In this document: positions 12,951 to 17,286 of the stretch, piece by piece
Layout: each line of letters opens with the position of its first letter
Position numbering within the stretch: the first letter of the stretch is position 1
From: Candidatus Aminicenantes bacterium UBA4085
GTDB lineage: Bacteria; Acidobacteriota; Aminicenantia; Aminicenantales; UBA4085
Assembly: GCA_002383325.1 (NCBI GenBank)
Contig: DFYJ01000079.1
Coordinates: 3,188-20,473 of the forward strand
Direction of reading: 5' to 3'
DNA length: 17,286 nt
Notes under the pieces: model-generated
Told to the model about the DNA's origin: nothing
What the model saw: the letters and a program-made list of their open reading frames with translations, nothing else
Database searches by the model: none
Made by a program: the position numbers and the translations under genes

Positions 12951-12971
12951 CCCCTCACCCACCCCTCCCCC
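12951..12971 (-). other. G-quadruplex-forming motif upstream of pcm
   Basis: The minus strand has four G-runs of 5, 4, 3 and 4 separated by loops of 1, 1 and 3 nt, a canonical tight G4 pattern. It lies about 48 nt upstream of the pcm start, in its promoter or leader. Confidence 0.6.
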
Positions 12972-13008
12972 TTAAAATCACCCCGCGGTTCACCGGGGGG
13001 GGGATAGC

Positions 13009-13116
13009 CAAAAAACGTCAATCTGCGAGAATCCCCCACGATGAACAAATTGAGGGAAGACTGTCAGTTAGGTCATCCCCGCCTCCGAATGGGTTTGACA
13101 GGAGTGACGTTTTTTG
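13009..13116. repeat. 108-bp segment bounded by a 12-bp perfect inverted repeat
   Basis: CAAAAAACGTCA (13009-13020) is matched exactly by TGACGTTTTTTG (13105-13116); allowing one mismatch the arms reach 15 bp. A second nested pair is CTGTCA (13061-13066) with TGACAG (13096-13101). No clear target duplication flanks it. It may be a miniature element or a structured regulatory region. Confidence 0.65.
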
Positions 13117-13121
13117 TTAAT
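13095..13121 (+). promoter_or_regulatory. Candidate promoter of the coaD-pil operon
   Basis: A perfect TTGACA (13095-13100) is followed 15 nt later by GTTAAT (13116-13121), a 4-of-6 match to -10. The spacing is short. The right arm of the inverted repeat falls inside the spacer. Confidence 0.35.
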
Positions 13122-13151
13122 CAGTGGGCTAAGGCTGAAGAGGCATAGCTG

Positions 13152-13661
13152 ATGGAGAGAGTCGCTTTATACCCCGGTTCGTTCGATCCCATCACCAACG
13201 GCCACATCGACATCATCCTCCGCGGCGCCAAGCTCTTCCCCCGTATCGTCGTAGCGGTCCTGGAGAATCCCAAGAAGGACACGCTGTTCACAACTGGCGA
13301 GCGGATCGAGATGATCCGCGAGATCTTCCGCGGCCAGCCGGGCATCGAGGCCGTGCAGTTCCACGGGCTGCTGGTCCGCTTCGCCGAGGAGCAGGGGGCC
13401 CGCATCGTCATCCGCGGCCTGCGGGCGGTTTCGGACTTCGAGTATGAGTTCCAGATGGCCCTCATGAACCAGACCCTCGACCCCCAGCTGGAGACGCTGT
13501 TCATGGCTCCCAGCTCGCCCTACACCTTCCTCAGCTCGAGCCTGGTCAAGGAGGTCTTCGGATTGGGCGGCGAGGTCGGCGGCCTGGTCCCGCCCGTCGT
13601 CGAACGGCGACTGCGTGAGAAATTCCAGCGGCCGGCCGCGTCCCCCATCAAGGAGCGATAA
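13152..13661 (+). CDS. coaD: Phosphopantetheine adenylyltransferase
   Basis: This 169-residue cytoplasmic enzyme transfers AMP from ATP to 4'-phosphopantetheine, the penultimate step of coenzyme A synthesis. The nucleotidyltransferase motif YPGSFDPITNGHIDI (with the TxGH site) is at the N-terminus. RGLRAVSDFEYEFQMA lies at about 88-103 and YTFLSSSLVKEV near 123-134. Length is typical for CoaD (about 160). The ATG at 13152 has GAGG 8 nt upstream (13140-13143). It leads the plus-strand cluster and is 8 nt from pilM, so cotranscription is likely although the functions are unrelated. Confidence 0.95.
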   Translation: MERVALYPGSFDPITNGHIDIILRGAKLFPRIVVAVLENPKKDTLFTTGERIEMIREIFRGQPGIEAVQFHGLLVRFAEEQGARIVIRGLRAVSDFEYEFQMALMNQTLDPQLETLFMAPSSPYTFLSSSLVKEVFGLGGEVGGLVPPVVERRLREKFQRPAASPIKER

Positions 13662-13669
13662 GAAGCGCC

Positions 13670-14746
13670 ATGTTCGGACTCAAGCCCTCCCGACCGGTCG
13701 TCGGGCTGGACATCGGCTCGCACGGCATCAAGGTCGTCGAGCTGGACGTCCGGCGCAAGGGCGGCCGCGACGCCTTCAGCGTGGCCCACATCGGCTACCA
13801 GGCCCTGCCCCATGATGCCATCGTCGAGGGCCAAGTCATCGACGCGGCGGCGGTAGCCGAGGCCATCCGGACGGTCTTCGACAAGGCCAAGATCGCCGGC
13901 CGGGACGTGGTCGTGTCCATCTCCGGCAACTCCGTGATCATCAAGAAGATCAGCCTGCCGGCCATGGAGACCGAGGAGCTGGCCGAGTCCATCATCTGGG
14001 AAGCCAAGCACAACATCCCCTACCCCTACGAGGAGACCAACGTCGATTACGCCGTCCTCAAGCCCCGGCCGGGGGCCGGCGAGGGGATGGAGATCCTCCT
14101 GGTGGCGGTCAAGAAGGACAAGGTAGCGGCCTTCGCCAACCTGGTCGGCCAGGCCCGCAAGAACCTGGCGGCCATCGAAGTCGATGCCTTTGCCCTCTTC
14201 AACGCCTTCGAGATCAACTACCCCGAGGAGTTCGCCGAGAAGACCGTGGCCCTGATCAACATGGGCGCCAATGTTACGACCATCGTCATCTCCGACCATG
14301 GCGCGCCGCAGCTCTTCCGCGACCTGTCCTTCGGCGGCTCGGCCTTCGTCGAGAACCTGCGCAAGGATCTGGGGATCGGCCTGGTCGAGGCCGAGAACCT
14401 CCTGCGCGGGCTGCCCTCGCGGAGCGTGGAGCCCTTCCAGGTCGACGCGGTCCTGTCCCTGAACACCCGGTCTCTCATCGACGAGATCGACAAGACCTTC
14501 ACTTTCTATCAGGCCGAGGACAAGCGCGAGGGACGCATCGAGCAGATCCTCCTCAGCGGCGGGCTGTCCAACCTGCGGACGATCACGGCCTCCTTCGAGC
14601 AGAAGTTCGGGGCCAAGACCACCTTGTTTGATCCCTTCCGGCGCGTTCATTATAATGAGAAGCGCTTGAGCTCGGAATTCTACCAGGAGATGGCGCCGTT
14701 CTTCGGCGTGGCGGTGGGCCTGGCCACACGGCCGCGGGAGAAATGA
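13670..14746 (+). CDS. pilM: Type IV pilus assembly protein PilM
   Basis: This 358-residue actin-fold cytoplasmic protein anchors the pilus alignment complex. The phosphate-1 motif VGLDIGSHGIKVVEL is at 11-25. The family core ISLPAMETEELAESIIWEAK with NIPYPYEE is at about 95-120. Phosphate-2-like INMGANVTTIVI and adenosine-site LLSGGLSNLRTI follow. PilM binds ATP and the N-terminus of PilN. It begins 8 nt after coaD and ends 4 nt before pilN. Confidence 0.95.
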   Translation: MFGLKPSRPVVGLDIGSHGIKVVELDVRRKGGRDAFSVAHIGYQALPHDAIVEGQVIDAAAVAEAIRTVFDKAKIAGRDVVVSISGNSVIIKKISLPAMETEELAESIIWEAKHNIPYPYEETNVDYAVLKPRPGAGEGMEILLVAVKKDKVAAFANLVGQARKNLAAIEVDAFALFNAFEINYPEEFAEKTVALINMGANVTTIVISDHGAPQLFRDLSFGGSAFVENLRKDLGIGLVEAENLLRGLPSRSVEPFQVDAVLSLNTRSLIDEIDKTFTFYQAEDKREGRIEQILLSGGLSNLRTITASFEQKFGAKTTLFDPFRRVHYNEKRLSSEFYQEMAPFFGVAVGLATRPREK

Positions 14747-14750
14747 AACC

Positions 14751-15422
14751 ATGATCCGCGTGAACCTCATCAAGGCCGACCGGGGCGAGGCGGCGGACCA
14801 TGTGACCCCGGTCGAGGATGCGGGCGCCGGGCGCGGGAAGCCGGGCCGGAAGAAGGCGGACAAGCTGAAGGCCAAGGCCGGCGAGCCGGCCCGCAAGACC
14901 TCCCTGGGCAACCTGATCGTGGCCCTGGCCGTCGTCCTTCTGGGAGCCCTGGCCCTGCTGCAGAGCCGGGCTTTGTCCCGCGAGCGCTCCCTCCTGTCCG
15001 CAGCCCAGGATGATGTCCGCCGCCTCCAACCCGTCGTCGACAAGCTCGACGAGATTGAGTGGCAGAAGCTCTACCTGGAGAAGAAGGTCGGCCTGATCCG
15101 CGACCTGCGGGCCCAGCAGGGCCTGGCCGTCGGCATCCTGGACAAGGTCAGCCGGGATATACCCGAATGGGTCTGGCTGACCGAGCTGGTGCTGAACAGG
15201 GCCGGCGTCCTGATCAAGGGCCGGGCCCTGTCCCTCGTCCTCGTCTCCGACTTTGTGCGCGACTTGGAGCGGAGCGGACCGTTCGCCTCCGTCGGCATCG
15301 TCAATACCCAGCAGCGGACGGACGCGGGAAATTCCTACATCGAGTTCACCTTGAACGCGACCCTTCCGCCTTATGTCCCGCCGAGCGGGACCGCGGCCGC
15401 GGCGCCGGGAGCCTCCCAATGA
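14751..15422 (+). CDS. pilN: Type IV pilus assembly protein PilN
   Basis: This 223-residue bitopic inner-membrane protein begins with MIRVNLIKAD, the short motif that docks PilN onto PilM. A basic Lys/Gly/Ala-rich linker at about 20-50 is longer than in many PilN proteins. One membrane helix lies at about 53-72, followed by a helical segment and a ferredoxin-like periplasmic fold (WVWLTELVLNRAGVLIKGRA, then SYIEFTLNATL). It partners PilO. The stop overlaps the pilO start in an ATGA junction. Confidence 0.92.
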   Translation: MIRVNLIKADRGEAADHVTPVEDAGAGRGKPGRKKADKLKAKAGEPARKTSLGNLIVALAVVLLGALALLQSRALSRERSLLSAAQDDVRRLQPVVDKLDEIEWQKLYLEKKVGLIRDLRAQQGLAVGILDKVSRDIPEWVWLTELVLNRAGVLIKGRALSLVLVSDFVRDLERSGPFASVGIVNTQQRTDAGNSYIEFTLNATLPPYVPPSGTAAAAPGASQ

Positions 15423-16021
15423 ACGAGCGGCCTTGGTACCAGTATCTGATCCTCTGCCTGGTCGTCGGACTCCTGGCCTACCTGGTCTACTTCAAGCCCA
15501 AGCAAGCCGCCCTGCGCTCCATCCAGGCCGAGCGGATCCAGGTCGAGGACCAGGTGGCCAAGCTGCAGGTTAAGAAGCGCCAGATCGACAAGCTCCAGGC
15601 CGAGCTGGTCGAGCTGGGCAAGGCCATCGCCGAGCTGGAGCCTCTCATCCCGGCCAAGAAGGAAGAGGGCGAGATCCTGCGCAATGTCCAGCAGCTGGCC
15701 TTCGACACCCAGCTCGACGTCCTCCGCTTCTCGCCCGATCGGGAAATTCCCAAGGACTATTACAACGAGAAGCCGATCGCCGTGGAGGTCGTCGGCTCCT
15801 ACCACAACCTGGGCCTGTTCTTCGACCGCATGCTGCGCTTCCCGCGCATCTTCAACATCGACGACTTCACCATCCGGGCCCTGCCCGGCCAGACGGCCGA
15901 GGCCACCATCTCGGCCCTCTTCACCGCCAAGACCTACTTCTTCCTGGACATCAGCCAGGTCAGGCGCCCGGAGAAGCCCCGGGCCGCGGCCCCCGCCGCC
16001 AAGGAACGCGATGAATTCTAA
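15419..16021 (+). CDS. pilO: Type IV pilus assembly protein PilO
   Basis: This 200-residue inner-membrane protein has a membrane helix at about 9-26, a coiled coil at about 30-78 (LQVKKRQIDKLQAELVELGK) and a periplasmic ferredoxin-like domain (VEVVGSYHNLGLFFDRMLRF, then RIFNIDDFTI). It forms the PilN-PilO alignment dimer. The ATG at 15419 overlaps the pilN stop by 4 nt; a longer open frame to 15059 only covers pilN. The C-terminal Ala/Pro/Lys tail overlaps pilP by 11 nt. Confidence 0.93.
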   Translation: MNERPWYQYLILCLVVGLLAYLVYFKPKQAALRSIQAERIQVEDQVAKLQVKKRQIDKLQAELVELGKAIAELEPLIPAKKEEGEILRNVQQLAFDTQLDVLRFSPDREIPKDYYNEKPIAVEVVGSYHNLGLFFDRMLRFPRIFNIDDFTIRALPGQTAEATISALFTAKTYFFLDISQVRRPEKPRAAAPAAKERDEF

Positions 16022-16448
16022 GCTCTGGACCGCCATCCTCCTGGCCCTGGCCGCCTTCGGCGCCGCCCCGGCCGCCGCCCAGGAGACCGCCAGGCCGGGC
16101 CTGCAGGCCGCCCCTCCCTCCTACGATCCGGCCGGCCGGCGCGATCCGTTCAAGGACCTGCTCGGCGGGCAAGCGGTCAAGGAAAGCCATGCCCCCGGCG
16201 ACCCGGCCGGGCTGACGGTCGAGGAGATCCAGATCATCGGGGTCATCAAGTCCAAGGGAGGGTATCGGGCCCTCATCGCCGTGACCGACGGCTTCCCCTT
16301 GACGGCCCGCGAAGGCGACCGCTTCGCCGACGGCTACATCCTGTCCATCCGGGACGGCGAGGTCATCTTCCGCAAGACGCGCGAGCGCGGCCTGCCCCTG
16401 TCCCGGCCCAAGGACATCGTGCGCGACATCACCTCCGAGGAGCGATAA
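16011..16448 (+). CDS. pilP: Type IV pilus assembly protein PilP
   Basis: This 145-residue protein has a signal peptide at 1-23 ending APAAAQ, with no clear lipobox Cys, unlike many PilP lipoproteins. A disordered stretch follows, then YDPAGRRDPFKDLL, the RRDPF motif typical of PilP. The beta-rich homology domain comes next (VEEIQIIGVIKSKGGYRALI, GFPLTAREGDRFADGYILSI). It links PilN/PilO to the PilQ secretin in the periplasm. The start overlaps pilO by 11 nt and the stop is one base before pilQ. Confidence 0.9.
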   Translation: MNSKLWTAILLALAAFGAAPAAAQETARPGLQAAPPSYDPAGRRDPFKDLLGGQAVKESHAPGDPAGLTVEEIQIIGVIKSKGGYRALIAVTDGFPLTAREGDRFADGYILSIRDGEVIFRKTRERGLPLSRPKDIVRDITSEER

Positions 16449-16449
16449 C

Positions 16450-17286
16450 ATGGCCAGGATTCTCGTTCGGCTCTGCCTTCCCGCGGCGATCCTGGGAACG
16501 ATCCTGGCCGCAGGGGCTCAAACCCTGCCCACGGTCGACTCGATCGGGGTGATGCCGGCATCGGCCGGCACCCGAATTCTCCTGCAGGGCTCCGGCCCGC
16601 TCGTCCCCCTGACTGCCGCTTACGGCCCGGCGACATCGCCGGCCGAGCTGCGGATCGAGTTCGGGCCCAGCCGCTGGAGCGCGACGACGGAGGCCTTCGG
16701 GGGCGAAGCCCTGCTGCAGGGACTGCGGTTCGAGACCCAATCGAACGGCCGGACCGACCTCATCCTGACCATGGCCGAGAAGGTGCCGTTCCGCGTCTTT
16801 GAGGACGGGCAGCGGACGATCGTCGAGCTGCTCAAGTTCCGGCGCGGCGGCGAAGGCTATGAAATCGAACCCGAGATCGAGAAGACCCTGGCCGCCGCGG
16901 ACCGGTCCCTGGCCCCGCTGACCGGACCGGCCGTCTCCGAGGGCGACGGCCGGGTGGAGATCGCCGCCCGGCTCGGCCGCCCGGGCATCGCCGCCATCTT
17001 CGCCCTGGACAACCCCCTGCGGCTGGTGGTCGACGTCTTCGACGCCGTCTACAGCGGACCGACGGAGAACCGGACTCTCGGCCGGGGCGGCGTGGCGGCC
17101 ATGCGGATCGGGCAGTTCATGTCGGGCGCCCCCTACACCATAACCCGGATGGTCTTCGACTTGAACGAGCCCGGGCCCTTCTTCCTGCCGGAAGCGGGCG
17201 ACGGGGTTCGGATCGGATTCGGACTCCTGGCGGCAAGCGCCCCGGCCGCCGTGATTCCGGCTGCCCCGGCCCCCGCTCCCCGGCCG
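16450..17286 (+). CDS. pilQ: N-terminal part of type IV pilus secretin PilQ, cut by the window edge
   Basis: The frame is open for 279 residues to the right edge. A signal peptide is seen at 1-23 (ILVRLCLPAAILGTILAAGA). Two AMIN-like beta domains follow. The first is at about 26-128 (ending RVFEDGQRTIVELLKF). The second is at about 166-258 (NPLRLVVDVFDAV, MRIGQFM, TRMVFDLNEPGPFFL). An Ala/Pro linker then begins. AMIN domains bind peptidoglycan and localise secretins. The secretin pore domain lies beyond the window, so PilQ is inferred from the operon order pilM-N-O-P. The ATG at 16450 has GAGGAG 7 nt upstream (16437-16442). Confidence 0.88.
   Translation, partial: MARILVRLCLPAAILGTILAAGAQTLPTVDSIGVMPASAGTRILLQGSGPLVPLTAAYGPATSPAELRIEFGPSRWSATTEAFGGEALLQGLRFETQSNGRTDLILTMAEKVPFRVFEDGQRTIVELLKFRRGGEGYEIEPEIEKTLAAADRSLAPLTGPAVSEGDGRVEIAARLGRPGIAAIFALDNPLRLVVDVFDAVYSGPTENRTLGRGGVAAMRIGQFMSGAPYTITRMVFDLNEPGPFFLPEAGDGVRIGFGLLAASAPAAVIPAAPAPAPRP

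Larger units (their letters stand above)
12904..13151. other. Divergent intergenic region between pcm and coaD
   Basis: These 248 nt hold no credible coding frame. They contain a C-run cluster (G-quadruplex motif on the minus strand), a G9 tract at 12995-13003, and a 108-bp segment bounded by inverted repeats. Promoters for pcm and coaD must lie here or be supplied from outside. Confidence 0.7.

Noticed and set aside
13520..15043. 507-codon minus-strand open frame opposite coaD, pilM and pilN
   Set aside because: It overlaps three well-supported genes antisense and has no domain or start signal.

Overview
This is a strongly GC-rich bacterial chromosomal window with tight gene packing and many 4-nt start/stop overlaps. 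A Gram-negative cell is indicated by a type IV pilus alignment/secretin operon (pilM-N-O-P-Q), several lipoprotein or exported proteins and a Tat signal. The gene set would suit Acidobacteriota or Aminicenantes-like lineages or another deep Gram-negative phylum. That placement is an impression from gene content, not a computed assignment.

Layout. (1) 1-3308, minus strand: a compact operon for an acyl-CoA synthetase beta subunit (ATP-grasp), its alpha subunit and a short citrate-synthase-type lyase. Together they amount to a split ATP-citrate lyase (citryl-CoA synthetase plus citryl-CoA lyase). The next gene overlaps by 4 nt and runs off the left edge. The beta subunit has an extra C-terminal eight-cysteine ferredoxin domain resembling FixX, which is the most unusual feature of the window. 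(2) 3309-3517: an AT-rich island with nested inverted copies of a 9-bp motif, next to a probable extended -10 promoter for the operon. (3) 3518-5563: a Tat-exported FAD amine-oxidase-like protein, divergent from a small Ala-rich lipoprotein. (4) 5671-7035: a POT-family peptide transporter. (5) 7070-10374, minus strand: a small acidic protein of unknown family, an exported TPR/HEAT-like protein, a zinc-finger transmembrane anti-sigma factor, its ECF sigma factor, and an RRM RNA-binding protein. (6) 10440-12903, minus strand: an FtsB/DivIC-like protein, a phosphohexomutase with a changed active-site loop, and an exported protein-L-isoaspartate methyltransferase, translationally coupled. (7) 12904-13151: a divergent intergenic region with a G-quadruplex motif, a G9 tract and a 108-bp segment bounded by inverted repeats. 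(8) 13152-17286, plus strand: coaD followed by pilM-N-O-P-Q, with pilQ cut by the right edge.

How the genes work together. The ligase/lyase operon would make or split citrate through citryl-CoA, yielding acetyl-CoA and oxaloacetate (or run in reverse), with a possible redox link through the ferredoxin domain. The ECF sigma factor, its anti-sigma factor and the TPR/HEAT protein form an envelope-signalling unit. PilM-N-O-P link the inner-membrane pilus machine to the PilQ secretin. No rRNA, tRNA, CRISPR array or intact transposase was recognised.
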